DNA of 64,000 nucleotides, taken from Mactromeris polynyma. Lineage: Eukaryota > Mollusca > Bivalvia > Venerida > Mactridae. How positions within the stretch are numbered: position 1 is the stretch's first letter; every line of letters begins with the position of its first letter. A program made the translations under genes and the position numbers. The notes beneath the pieces were generated by a model. The model was given only the letters and a program-made list of their open reading frames with translations. It was not told the origin of the DNA and searched no databases. The stretch covers positions 744,001 through 808,000 of the forward strand of contig JASFXZ010000052.1 of the NCBI GenBank assembly GCA_032209605.1, written 5' to 3'. This document shows, one piece after another, positions 1-11,787 of this stretch.

Positions 1-202
1 AGATTTGAATGTAAGGTCGAATGCATTATAATGGTTATACTCCTGGGCCTAGATCAGCATTTGATTGAAATAGTATCCGGTTTTTCGTCCTTCAAATTGA
101 TCGAAAATACTAGTCTAAAGTTTCAACGTATTTGATAAGCTTTTCATGTTATTAATACTACACCCATTTGCTGAATGAATAGACACTTTTTTGTATTTGC
201 GT

Positions 203-392
203 TTATTTATCGTCGCCACCGGTTTCCCATATGGGCGACGCCTCCAGAAGAATGTTAGTCATATTAGATTTTTGGAGGATAGTGCATGATACAGAAGATA
301 CCCCAGTTCCAAAAGCACCCCTGGTTCTTTTACGTGCTCGATGTAAAGCATCATACACGGGACCTCGGTTTTTTAAAGTCTCGTCCGAAAGA
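203..392 (-). CDS. Candidate terminal coding exon of an unidentified gene
   Basis: On the minus strand a splice-acceptor-like TTTACAG ends just before 392. It is followed by an open frame of 62 residues ending in TAA at 203, and the stop overlaps an AATAAA hexamer. The peptide begins LSDETLKNRGPVYDALHRAR, has a basic HRARKRTRG stretch, and ends EASPIWETGGDDK. Composition is less AT-rich and more protein-like than the surrounding DNA. I do not recognise the family. No convincing upstream exon is visible between 392 and the divergent Mab-21 gene at 1368, so the rest of the gene would have to lie in that gap or be transcribed across the neighbour. It could also be a chance frame of 69 codons starting at 412. 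Confidence 0.3.
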
Positions 393-499
393 CTGTAAAT
401 TAGAATAGACACTAAGCTATTTTACAAAACTTTATACGAATTACTCACAACGAAAATAAAGTTTTACGACATTAAACGGTTAATATTTGACAGGGGCCT

Positions 500-680
500 C
501 CGCAGCGGGATCGAATCCGATCCAATATATAAACTTTGAAAGTGAGGAAGCCATTCAGCTTGGTTACGGAAGGTCGGTGGTTCTACCCGGGGTATCCGTA
601 TGGGTCGTCCCCATCCCTTTTAGCTGGAATAGAGTTTACATGACCCTGGCTGCTTACGTGACTTAAAGCCCCATTACAAA
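500..680 (+). repeat. SINE-like repeat fragment
   Basis: The stretch includes the core TACGGAAGGTCGGTGGTTCT followed by CCGTATGGGTCGTCCCCATCC. I associate this core with a short interspersed repeat common in mollusc genomes; that is from memory, not a search. There is no coding potential, and the A-rich segment near 678 could be its tail. Confidence 0.4.
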
Positions 681-699
681 AAAATAATTGACGCGAACA

Positions 700-1367
700 A
701 TATGTATCGCTCTGATAGGTCCTCACTAGACTGGTTTACCTGCCCTTACAATTTCATTATATTGTGTGCATAGTACCCTAGCTGGGTACCAGACTAGGTC
801 CACACTCGCTAGTTTAATCTTAAGACACGCATATAGCACTTTAAAATAAGACTAGTCTACTTTATTAGTATCTCTCAAGGTCGTTTCTTCATTCAAACTA
901 TGATAAAAATCCAAAGTTTGTTCAATACAAGTGTAGAAAAAAATGCAATCTCTATAGACCTTAAATTGAATAATGTTTGTATAAAGCATAGTATTTACAT
1001 TGCAGTAAAGCATTGTTGACAAATGGCTACAATACACCCACTACATTGTATATCTATTTCAATTAAACATATCAATGTGCGGCAGTAAAATTTGATACAC
1101 ATTTATTGAAAATCCTTGTTATAGATCGGGTTACACATACATGTATATATTGTTAAACAATAATCGATTTCATTATTTGAAAGGCCCGACTAATAGTTTA
1201 TACCGCAGTTAAACAACGTCTTGACAACATGGTTATAACCGAGTGAAAATAAATACCGGCCGCGTTTTTAAAAGAATACATTTGTTTTATTCAAGCGTTT
1301 TCTGATGTTATTCAAACAGAACTAAAGGAATATTCAACGTTTTATCATTCAATTTCCAACCATAAAG
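700..1367. other. Intergenic / putative promoter region of the Mab-21 gene
   Basis: AT-rich DNA upstream of the first coding ATG at 1368. I see no exon, no recognisable repeat and no canonical TATA box at a convincing distance. If the candidate exon at 203-392 is real, this would be the space between two divergent genes. Confidence 0.3.
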
Positions 1368-4300
1368 ATGGCTAGTACAAATACGAGCAGGTAGGTGTTT
1401 ACTTAAATTTTCCATTCGTCTTTTTTGTTTTCAAGTTTAATTGTAAATCAATATTAATGTTCGTACAATTTGAAATGGAGATATACCATCAACTATTCAC
1501 TACTGTTGTTATTCTCCCTAGCAACGGGGAAAGCGTCGATCAAACTATATTGTAGCATGGCTGTTAATATGAGTATCGATCTGATCCGAACAAATCAATT
1601 ATTCATCCATCTATTCACCAATACAAGTCACATACACACACTTAAAGTCGTCTGCTTATCTCGTAGGTTGGACATATTCATAAAATTTCGATATTTTTAG
1701 TGTTAATGTAAGGTATGCATGTATACATCACGGACTAGATGCCTACATAGTTGGTGTTAAAAGTATGTGGATTTTGAGATTAATGATTTTCGCCATGATA
1801 TTTTTATCTAAATGTGTCATCAATTTTTTATGTTTTATAATACGTTTGTCAGTGTTCATACATGGCTGACGTTGATTCAATACTAAACATATTGTATAAT
1901 TATGTATACTTAACATAATTACTGTGTCATGACCCGCTTTAAATCGACTAAATAGTGCATGTATACTGGTCAAAATTGCGAATCGGCCAGTAGTATTTCG
2001 CATAATTTCCAAAGGCAACTTGAACCATCGTCTGCCAATTTTGATTGCAGTTAGATATAACTTTGATGATTCAAACGCATTGAATTACTCGTATCGAAAA
2101 CGTCAATGTAATCCTGTCAAAATCGCGTCCACAGTTTCAGATTACTTAGTCCTTTTTATTGTGAAGATTCTTAAAATACAATAAGACGGGCTAGCTCTTT
2201 CGATCTGTATATTTGTTTGACGCTCTCAGATTATGCGGGGAAAACAAATCGAGTTACTATATAAATTGTGTTTTCTTAAGACCAGCTTAGTTTTATTGTT
2301 CTGTATTTACCTAAAGCATTTACATTTACAACCACGTAAATAATTTACACTCTTGGCTGTATTCTGTCATAACTTTATCGATATACATACAACGTGTGAA
2401 GCGTATGTGCATTGTATTTAAGCTGTGTTGAATATTTTTGTATTTGTGATTTCATTATCAAAATCAAGATTGTTATAACCAAATACGAGAAATTACAACA
2501 TTTCCTCTCAGCTCTGTCGGCAGAGCACTCGCCTGTCAGTCCGGAGATCCGACAGTGTATAGGTTCAAACCCCAGACGAGGCTTAGGTCTAAATACATGT
2601 TCTCTGTGACCATTTCAATGACTCGGCATCCGAGGTCATTTGTCCTTCACCTCTATTCACGTATGGAAGTTGCCAGTTGATTAGGGACGGAAGAGCAGGT
2701 TAGCTACTGGATGGTAACCCAGCCGCATAAGAGAAATATTGTAAAAAATGCGTAAAACCTAATTAATTTTGTATTTTTTTCCAGTTCAGCGATGACCTTT
2801 GATCCTAGCAAGGTCCAGTTAACGGACGTCGATCCGGTTAGCAATGTACCGTACCTTCACCAATCATTCGTCCTACACACTTTCGTGCCAATCCGGTACG
2901 TGAGACGTCAAAAACCGTTCGATGATAAAAACTTTGTCGGGATGTATCCAGAAGGCTACAAAATACCAACGATTTTAACGTGAGTTTTATTTTGTTATTA
3001 GATATTTGGTTCACACGAAGATTTCCATTTCATTTCAAATGGTCTTTTAAAGAGTTGATATTGAAAAAAGGCTTTGATATTGAAGTCAAATAGCTTAGAA
3101 GCTATAAACAGGCTTTTTATTTCGTAAGCCAAAATAACCTCGCTTGAAATTAATTTGCTTCTTGATGCATGCGTGTCGAAAGATATTGAGGTAGTTTTCT
3201 TGCAATGAAATTTTGATAAATGGCATGTTTATCGCGATGTACATAAGGGTACTACCTTCAGAACTTCGGCCGTGTTTCGCCAAGTGATGAATGGCTGAAT
3301 AAATAGAACACTGACACATTTATAAATTTAAAAATTCTCCGCCTTGGGAATCAATGTATTTATTTTTAACTCAAACTGGATATTTGGTGAAAAAACATTT
3401 ATGTTTGCATCTGTGTCAATGTTGGTGAGGACTACTAGTATATAATCGTCAAAACATCACTGTCTGCCAGTCTGACATTTATTCTGATAAAGATATATAT
3501 ATATTTATATATCAAGATTGTCATGATGTACAAGTGCATACTATAAACATGTACCTTAAGTTAAACAAATATAAACTGAAACACGTTCTAACTTGTCACC
3601 CTACGTTTCTTGCTTATCAATTTTGATAGTTCTAAGTATATATAAGGATTTAAGTACTCTAGCCTCTTCTCGGGATTACATGTCTAGGTCTGTGGTTGCG
3701 TAAGATCAATTGCTGCAATAACTCGCGGCCAAATCCATTCGTAAATGTTACCATAAATGTTTGTTTTGTAATTATATGTCACGCTGTGCGTAACATTAAG
3801 AATAAAATAATATTGAAGTAAAGGTACAGTGAAGTAACAGTAATGTACAGGAGAGTGTCACGAGTTCTCTTCCTTTATCCCTCCTAGAGTTCTCTCCCTT
3901 TATACTTTCTGTAGTATATGTATATATCCTATATAGAAGGGATAAAGGGAGATAACTCGTGACAATGCCCTGCGTAGTCATGTAAAGTAAAGACGAATGT
4001 GTTTGATTCCAGAGTGTCTTAGCTCGAGCAATTGATTAAAACTTGGTTTACTCGCCACGATTGTAAAGCGGCACCTATCAGTAATACATATACATGTTGT
4101 AGGTACAAGGTTGATCCCGGGGTAGCTGTTGTTTGTTAAGTACTGTGCCTTATCTACATACTAGATGAGATTTACGGAAGAAACCCATTGAATGATCTAA
4201 TTCGATAAATACTCCATTATCACCGGTAACCCAAACTTATACATACAATATTAATAGCAACATTGAACGACACGACAAATGACACAACACATGTGCTTTC

Positions 4301-7300
4301 AAGATGTTTATATAGCCTACATGATTGTGTGAAGAGTAAATAAAATACGAGGTCATCCATTGTCATACTAGTAGTGTCTTTAGCAATAACGTTATTCAAA
4401 AGACGATGGGAAAGTACATGTACATGACTGAATATTGAAGCCAGTTTATTTTTAACTGACAATGCCCGGGATGAATGTCGTTGTATTGCCGTCAATATTC
4501 TCTTTTGCATTTTCGTGCAGTACGGTGTTGTTCCATACTCGTTGAAGATGCTCTTGTTTCATTGTCTTTATCTTGTCGGTATTGCTTTATGTCCGCTGCC
4601 TGTGTGTACTACGCATAATTGTACCCCCGGGTCCATTTTGGTGTTGTTTTTGTGTTTCTTCCTTGTGTGTGCATCCTCTCCATTCTGTTGCATTGATTTG
4701 TCTATGCACGTTCTGATTTGTGTGTGCATCCTCTCCATTCTGTTGCATTGATTTGTCTATGCACGTTCTGATTTGTGTGTGCATCCTCTCCATTCTGTTG
4801 CATTGATTTGTCTATGCACGTTCTGATTTGTGTGTGCATCCTCTCCATTCTGTTGCATTGATTTGTCTATGCACGTTCTGATTTGTGTGTGCATCCTCTC
4901 CATTCTGTTGCATTGATTTGTCTATGCACGTTCTGATTTGTGTGTGCATCCTCTCCATTCTGTTGCATTGATTTGTCTATGCACGTTCTGATTTGTGTGT
5001 GCATCCTCTCCATTATGTTGCATTGATTTGTCTATGAACGTTCTGATTTGTGAACGTGGCATTCCCCGTGCTTCGCGGACATTTAATGTAATTGAACTGT
5101 TCATTAAATCTGCTTCCATTTCCACGGCTATAAACGTGTGAAAATAAATACACATGCAGAAGCCGATCAGTAAATGCCACAAACAAATCCAACAGCCACC
5201 TAAAATGTGCGAAGAAACATGAAAATATATTCGATAACAAACCACAATGGCAAAAGGAAATTAGTACTGCTTTTTTACAAGAAACGTAATAACGCAAAGG
5301 TGTGTTGTTATTCGATATTTCATTCGTTCTAACTGTTAGCAAAGGTAATGATAACATTTTCCTACGATTCACACGTAATATATTTTCTTTACAGCAAAGA
5401 CGAACAGGGCAATGTAATAAAAAAGACAACATTTGATGATGCTGTCGTTTGCATGATGGTGGGGCAGGAAAGGGTTGGTCCAGAAAGCGATACAAACAAA
5501 GACATTGACTGCATCACAAACTTACAATTCACTCGGCCTGGCTATCTCTGTCTTCACCCAAAAGGACCAACCAGACAAGCAAAAAGCGCGCCAGCAATAA
5601 CGCGAGAAAGAACGAGAACGATGCTAATGTCTGAGGTCTCGTCACGTGGTACAACTTCGAAAACTTATCTTAGGAAACAAAACGAGCTACAAGAGGAGTC
5701 GGATAAAATGGAAGAAAATGAACCATTAACACCGAGAACTTTTTCTGCCAAGCCGTCTGCTAAAACCAAACGTAAGAAATTGCCGGATAATGTGGAGTAC
5801 GCCTTAGCTCTCAGACATCAATCTTGGCCAGAAGTAGCCGCAGAATGGGGAACACGTGGTCGTAATTTTGGCTGGCCTGGTAAAAGAATTGAGAAAAAGA
5901 TAATGGCTGATGGTTGTCACGTGACTCCTGGAGCACATCCGAACAGTGCCGACCCGGATGTGGAATGGGAATACACATTTTATGAAGCTGAAAGAGTGCT
6001 GGACATGGAAGCTGTTTCGTCTGTTCAAAGACAATGTTTTATTTTGTTGTGTCTGCTATGCATGGATTGCTTAGAAAACAAATCCATATCACTACGCCAG
6101 TTAAAATCTATTTTGTACTTCAGTTGTGAAACTACAGATCCACAAATTTGGCGCACGAACAAGGCTGTGTGTGTTAATAAACTACTAGACAGTCTTCTAG
6201 ATGGTGTAAGAAATGGACATTTGCCGGACTACTTTATTCCTAAAAATAACACCATTAGTCATCTAAAGAATGAAGAATTACTCAAGTTAGAAATGGCTGT
6301 ATCCGCAATACGAAATAATCCCGCTCAATGTCTCCTACAGCAAACCGATACGTGCGCATTCGTGAATATATTTCCATTTTACTGTAACGTAGGAGAGCTG
6401 TTTGATCCATTTGTTTCAAATGCTGAAAGTTTCGCTAAAAATCCGGAGAAAGAAAAAGCCGTTCGCGCCATACTTACTGTGACTGACGAATTGTGCAATA
6501 GTTTCTATCTTGATGCAGGTTTTGAAATGTATGAGGAATCGTACGAGGAAATAACTATATACATCCAATCATTGATAGCCCACGGTGTGTCAGGTTTTGA
6601 AGAAGCAGTTGAATATTTCATCAAACCTTTGCAAGGGGACAAGGAGGCGCAGAAACATTTAGATTTTTTGCCACAACTTCTGAGTCAGAAAAACATATCG
6701 CTCAGTGAGAAATTGCCTTCGACTGAAATTTGGCGCCCAATACGAATGTGCCGTATGCTAATTCAGAAATTTGCAAACGCTAAACAAGGTTCTCATCTGT
6801 TCGATCATTTAGGCTGCATGTACCACTCCGCGTCTACAGTGTTCAAAGATCACCGCCAGGAGTCGCTCCAGAAGGCAGACGCTGCTTTCAAAGACGCTCT
6901 AGGAAAAGATGATTGTGGCATTGGGACTTACGTCGATTATGGCAGGTTTCTTTGCAAGACAAAAAGATACGAAGAGAGTTTACCTGTGCTACGCAAAGTC
7001 ATTCTAAAAGAGTCCAAGAAACCAGAGAGTAAGAATTTTTATGGCAAGATGGAAGCACTTGTGGCAGACGAGTTCATACAGCGAGAAATAGAAGCAGAAG
7101 ATGGATTGGAAGTGTACTCATGCGCGTACGCTCTCTATCTTACATGTGAATGTTACATTCAACTAAAAAAGAAACCTGATCTAATAAGGTCTTTGGCGCA
7201 GTTCGAGGAAGTATGTAAGCAGACGAACGATCCAAGCTCAATGTCCTTAATGGGGTTCACCCTGATGAAACTACGACGATTTCAGAAGGCTTCTGATTGG

Positions 7301-7444
7301 TTCAAATTGGTACAGAAGACTCAACCTGCTAACAAAGTTGTGATTGGAAATCTTGCTGCGTGTAAAAAGTTTGAAAGTCAGAATGTGGCTGACGAAGATT
7401 TAAGCTTAGAGAAAGAATTCAAAAAATTGAAATTTTGGAAGTGA
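1368..7444 (+). CDS. Mab-21/cGAS-like protein with C-terminal TPR-like region (three exons)
   Basis: Exons 1368-1390, 2785-2979 and 5395-7444 join in frame through GTAGGT and GTGAGT donors and TTTCCAG and TTACAG acceptors, giving 755 residues. The start is the ATG after CATAAAG at 1368; an in-frame ATG at residue 11 is the alternative. Order: a short N-terminus; a degenerate nucleotidyltransferase half (GMYPEGYKI at residues 60-68, TTFDDA at 84-89, RPGYLCLH at 120-127); a basic Ser/Thr-rich linker (about 130-205); the Mab-21 C-terminal half (WPEVAAEW at 217 to LPDYFIP at 349-355, helices to about 375); and a helical TPR-like tail (about 560-725). Family members include cGAS and cGAS-like receptors, which make cyclic nucleotides. 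The glycine-serine and paired acidic residues needed for that are altered here, so a non-catalytic scaffold or sensor role is my inference. Poly(A) hexamers lie at 7707, 7729 and 7745. Confidence 0.88.
2505..2740 (+). repeat. tRNA-derived SINE in intron 1 of the Mab-21-like gene
   Basis: The head resembles a tRNA: GCTCTGTCGGCAGAGCACTC (A-box region) followed by GGTTCAAACCCC (B box). The body includes ATGTTCTCTGTGACCATTTC, and the tail GGTAACCCAGCC also appears in the other SINEs of this window. It is not a tRNA gene, because no clean acceptor stem closes around the boxes. It ends 45 bp before exon 2. Confidence 0.6.
3848..3972. mobile_element. Foldback element, family A
   Basis: A near-palindrome of about 125 bp. 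It begins CAGGAGAGTGTCACGAGTTC and ends GATAACTCGTGACAATGCCC TG. The arms are built from copies of GTTCTCTCCCTTTATCC and its complement around a TATATGTATATAT centre. Relatives lie at 10319, 30689, 35209, 55316, 57289 and 58318. No coding capacity. Confidence 0.65.
4664..5050. repeat. 55-bp minisatellite, about 7 copies
   Basis: Tandem copies of a 55-bp unit containing GTGTGTGCATCCTCTCCATT then CTGTTGCATTGATTTGTC and TATGCACGTTCTG. Copies are almost identical; the last shows a few substitutions. It lies in intron 2 of the Mab-21-like gene, about 340 bp before the third exon. Because 55 is not a multiple of three, each strand frame cycles through all three readings. Confidence 0.9.
5395..7444 (+). 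CDS. Third exon of the Mab-21-like gene: Mab-21 C-terminal and TPR-like domains
   Basis: This single 2.05 kb exon carries residues 73-755, nine tenths of the protein. The Mab-21 signature is plain: WPEVAAEW, then RNFGWP, a GCHVTPGAH segment, VEWEYTFYEAER (the usual EW...SF..AE motif), a Gln-Arg-Cys helix, the tryptophan-containing TTDPQIWRTNK segment and LPDYFIP. From about residue 566 come helix pairs such as KADAAFKDALG, YVDYGRFLCKTKRYEESLPV and KLRRFQKASDWFKLVQKT, spaced like tetratricopeptide repeats but diverged. The exon ends at a TGA at 7442-7444 with no downstream splice evidence. The sequence also reads open upstream to 5348, but the TTACAG acceptor and matching phase favour 5395 as the exon start. 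Confidence 0.85.
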
Positions 7445-9960
7445 TTATTTGTTACATATCCTGTCGAACAACTGCCACAACATTCCGTTAGAGTTCGATA
7501 AAGTTACATTATGTCAAACATAAGTACATGCACAATCAGTAAAAGTGGTAAGTGCTCCATTAAATTCATGGTCGATACGAGGACAAGCATTCATTAGTAT
7601 CGACAACAGTTGGTTATAATGTTACAAGATAATTAACCTTTACAAATTCATACAAAGACACATTACGTAATGTCTCAAATGATCGATGCCACCGCCTTGC
7701 TACTTCAATAAACACTCGGAAAAAATGAAATAAAGACGTTGAACAATAAAGTGCTGTGCAATCTCTCCATAGCAGCATTTGTTTAGCACCACCTTCCCTT
7801 TAACAACAGTATTCATCACTAGAGTATCATGTTTTCATAGGGTAGGGAAATAATATCAAGTTAACCTCTCTGGTGCAACACCATCTCAACAACAAGCAAA
7901 GTATGCGTCTCCAAAGGGATGTTACTCTGCTGGAGAGGCTGCATTGTATCAAACTACACGTATTGTGAATAAGAACGTGAGTGCTTATAACTTGTACTGA
8001 GTGCAATATGACTGGTTTGATTTTAAATCACTATATCTTAGATTCTGGGGTATAGATTAATACCGCGTTATGTTTTAATAACGCGTTCGTTCACAGTTAT
8101 TCATTATAATTATATATGTATTTTAAATGAAACTTAATAAGCTTGTAATTTATATGACTGCAATATTGTTGAAGTACACTTAGCAACTGCAGTGCCATGG
8201 CAATAACGCAAGTATTTTTAAAACACATCAATCTCTCTAGAGTGGCCCTCTCTTGAGTAACAACCTCTCTGTATGTACAGTATGAAATCACAATTAATTC
8301 AACCTCTCTATAGCATCAGCCTCTCAATAACAGCCAGCATTTGGGTCCCCCAAGGGGTGTTGTCCTGTAGAGGTTGCACTGTCATGAGTACATGAATATC
8401 TTCGTTTATGTTTGTAATGTCTGTATATTCATATATGTTCATGTGCTCTGGAATAAATGTTATATTCTCTTCAGTGAGCATACTTTGTTCTCAATGTCGC
8501 AATATTCTTGTTGTGTTTGAGTATTAGCAATATTTTAGTTATACACGGTGGTCAATCGACCTGATCATACTGAACTAACGATGCAGACCAGCGTCGTTCA
8601 TGTTCGCCAACCAAAATTAGACATAAACGCCCTGGCTGACAGAACTATGTTTCAGTCACGCTAAATACCAGAATGCACACTTGTTCATATTACAAAACAG
8701 GCTACGGGAATTTCATCGCACCCATTGATTGTCAGTGAACATGAATCAAGAAATCGAGCAAGAACTGCAAGGTGTACAGTCAGTGAGTTTATTGACCGTT
8801 GATTTCCCAATGGTGGTGAACCAATGTCACTACCAGAAGTACATATGTAACACCAAGAACATCCGTAATTCAAAAACATTGTAACCTAAAATGGGATGGA
8901 GAAATTTCTATATACACGTTGAACAATTTTAGCATGTTTTTGCTATAATAACACTCATGTTTCGGTAGCAACCGTTGAGCTTCGTTAAAAACTACGTGTT
9001 GAAGCCAGGGAAGACAAACGTTCTTTGAAAGACACAAGTCTTTCGAAATATTGAAACAAATACGACTCCATCTATAATGTCTTTATGGGGCACGAGATCC
9101 TATTAAATACATTCGGTCAAATGACCCTGGGCATTAGTTACACAAACACCACTTTGCATCTCTTTTAAGAATACATGTTTAATTACATTAAAAAAAACAT
9201 CTGAAATTATTTTGAATATACAGTTGTATTGATAGATTTGGTCACGATGGACTGAATATGTATGCATATACATATAGTATGTATATATCTTCGTTAAACA
9301 ATGTCATTAAATCAAAGGCTCGGCACAAGAAAATGCTGTCTTAATGTTCTATATGTTATTGAGATAAACTATTGGTATTATGGAATTCGTTCATGTAAAA
9401 ATCCAGGAATAACCGATGACTAAAATGGATGTCGTGAAAACTGAACTGCTCGTTGCCGGTGTATCAAAGTAAATCGAACAAGACTCAATACTCTACACAT
9501 GCCAATGTACCGTGGTGTATCAAAGTGTGATGTGGTCGCAAGATGCGTTTAAAGAATTCAATATTCATTTTTTTGCAGCAACGTACATCATCTCATTCCG
9601 CTAAACCACAACTGACAAAATAGCAACGAGATTAGAACGTGGTCATTTTGACAAACTTTTAAACCTTCACGCAACACAATTTTTACAAATCAAACTTACA
9701 ATGGGTCACTATTTGGTCACCGATGACTAGCGGTACATAAACCTCTGATTCATTTGAAATTTCATAAAAAGTGAAATCCTTCCTGCTCAGGTGGACAAGG
9801 GAAGTAACTGCTGCGAGATGTTCGGCTGAAAAAGTTCTCCGATCACGTGAGAGAGTAGCGCATGGAAAGTCGCATTATAGAACAGGAGCTCTACACACAA
9901 ATGTCTTGGGTACGAAATGCGCTATTCTTGATTAAATAAATCAAAAAAATCTACATCTGC
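7445..9960. other. Intergenic stretch between the Mab-21-like gene and CCDC47
   Basis: After the Mab-21-like stop come three AATAAA hexamers (7707-7712, 7729-7734, 7745-7750), consistent with its 3' end. Between about 7750 and 8390 are two diverged blocks rich in CCTCTCT and AGAGAGG motifs (7860-7950 and 8220-8390), probably remnants of one short inverted-repeat family. The rest shows no coding potential or repeat structure I can name. Confidence 0.4.
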
Positions 9961-10318
9961 CAACATTATAAAACCGAGGAATCATCAACGAGTTTGCTTG
10001 TGAAGGCGCTAGTCTGGAAAACAACGTGACGATTTACAGTGTGTGCAAAGTTAAAACAGTTTAAAGAAGTATTTGTTTATTCTTTTATGTCACAGTACAT
10101 AATTATAACATATCGAATTTATCAGTAAACAATTAATATTATAATAACTATTTAAAAACAGACTATGGTCTTTAGTGATAGCATACTTTTACAAACATTT
10201 AATGACAATAATTGCTAAACCTTGTACACAGTTCGCTATCAAACAAAGTTGGAGAGACTTAGCTCTATTCCTGAACCCATGCAAACTTCTTACAGAATAC
10301 ATTAAGGCTAGAACTAGA

Positions 10319-10451
10319 CCACAGGAGAGTGTCACGAGTTCTCTCCATGTATCCATTAGGCTACATATAGTGTACACATATATACTATAGAAGGGATAAA
10401 GGGAGAGAACTATAGAACGTTTCAACGGAGAGATTTCGTGGCAATCTCATG
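10319..10451. mobile_element. Foldback element, family A
   Basis: Left arm ACAGGAGAGTGTCACGAGTT; the right arm contains GGGATAAAGGGAGAGAAC and ends near GTGGCAATCTCATG. The centre is TACACATATATACTATAGAA. The right arm holds a short extra piece (AGAACGTTTCAACGG) not shared with its relatives. Confidence 0.6.
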
Positions 10452-11787
10452 AGGGCTAGATCGAATGTAATGTATATTACGTAGGAAGGCTATTCCAACA
10501 CTTGCTGGTAATGGGGGAAAGGGCAAGAGTTTGTATTATACTGGGTTTGCAAGTTGTGTAGAAAGTAAATTTGTTGTGGGTATCAGGCGATTGGTCAACA
10601 GTGACAGTCTTCTACTTCTACTTCTATGTGATTGAGTCTGGTGATTGAGGTGATATGAAGCTATACAGGGGGCTGTAATCTACTGTGTGGAAGATATCTC
10701 CGCTGTAAATAGAACTGAAACTTCTCAGAATAGTGACCATCAACCACCACCTTCCTGAAGCGGTTACGGTAAGCGAATAGATTGTTGTCAATAGATAACA
10801 TAACATATTTTAATGTCAATTTTAATACACAAGAAAATTGCGCGTCTGATTCCCCGTGTACTAATCGATAACATTGTGGCCTGTTGAAACATGTGATCTG
10901 AGGTCTCAATAATTTAGTTACAGCATGCCAATAGTAATCGTCACAGCTACAAGAAATAACGGACACCTGATTTAGAAATAGGACGTGGAAAAATACCGGT
11001 TTGTATGTTAATTTCACGAGATATAATCATTCTTATGGTATTTTTGTTAACTCCTTGTAAATTAATACATACACAATACTATTTTGAAGTGATTGCTGAC
11101 CGTAGATGTGTGTGATGGTTGTCGCTACAACGATGACATATACTTGTATATATGTCGGATATTTGAATTTCGGACAAAATGGATTTACTTGTTTTTAGAA
11201 TGGGGCCGGGCTTCTCTCATTATGACATACTTCTCCTTCATGTCTGTCTATTTAAGTCTGTTTTGTGATAAAATATGAACTTTGATTTTTATTTATTTAT
11301 TTCTGTTTCAAACCATTAACGAGAAGCAGTTGTTAAGATTAATGGATACGACTCCATATCGGAAGATAAACTTTTAATTTATAATGATCCATGGTAGGCG
11401 AGTGATGTATTGTTATTGTTGTATCATTTAATTGAAGTTAAATCAAATACTGTCTGCTGTATAACTGAAATAATACATACTAGTAACATAGTCAAATGTT
11501 ATATAATAGAATTATAGTCAAATGTATACTATATACATGTGCATATAACTGATAATGTCATATTTGCTGTTTGAACATACATAATTGCATTGCTTGAGGG
11601 TACTAGACATTCCTTTCGATTTAATCTAAGATGGTGTGCTATTGTTGCAGAATGAACATCAAAACTGTGTGAAAGCCTAAGGATAAATAGTTGTAAACTG
11701 ATTTATTTTAATATATATATATAAATCCAGGTCATGATTGTAAAAATATTGACCATGCATAGGTGTCTTTATTTCAGTGTTAGAAGT

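Noticed and set aside
2510..2580. tRNA gene
   Set aside because: A and B boxes are present but no acceptor stem closes around them, and the body and tail match a dispersed SINE.
4587..5495. Minus-strand frames of 68-160 codons
   Set aside because: They arise from the 55-bp array and from the antisense of the Mab-21-like third exon.
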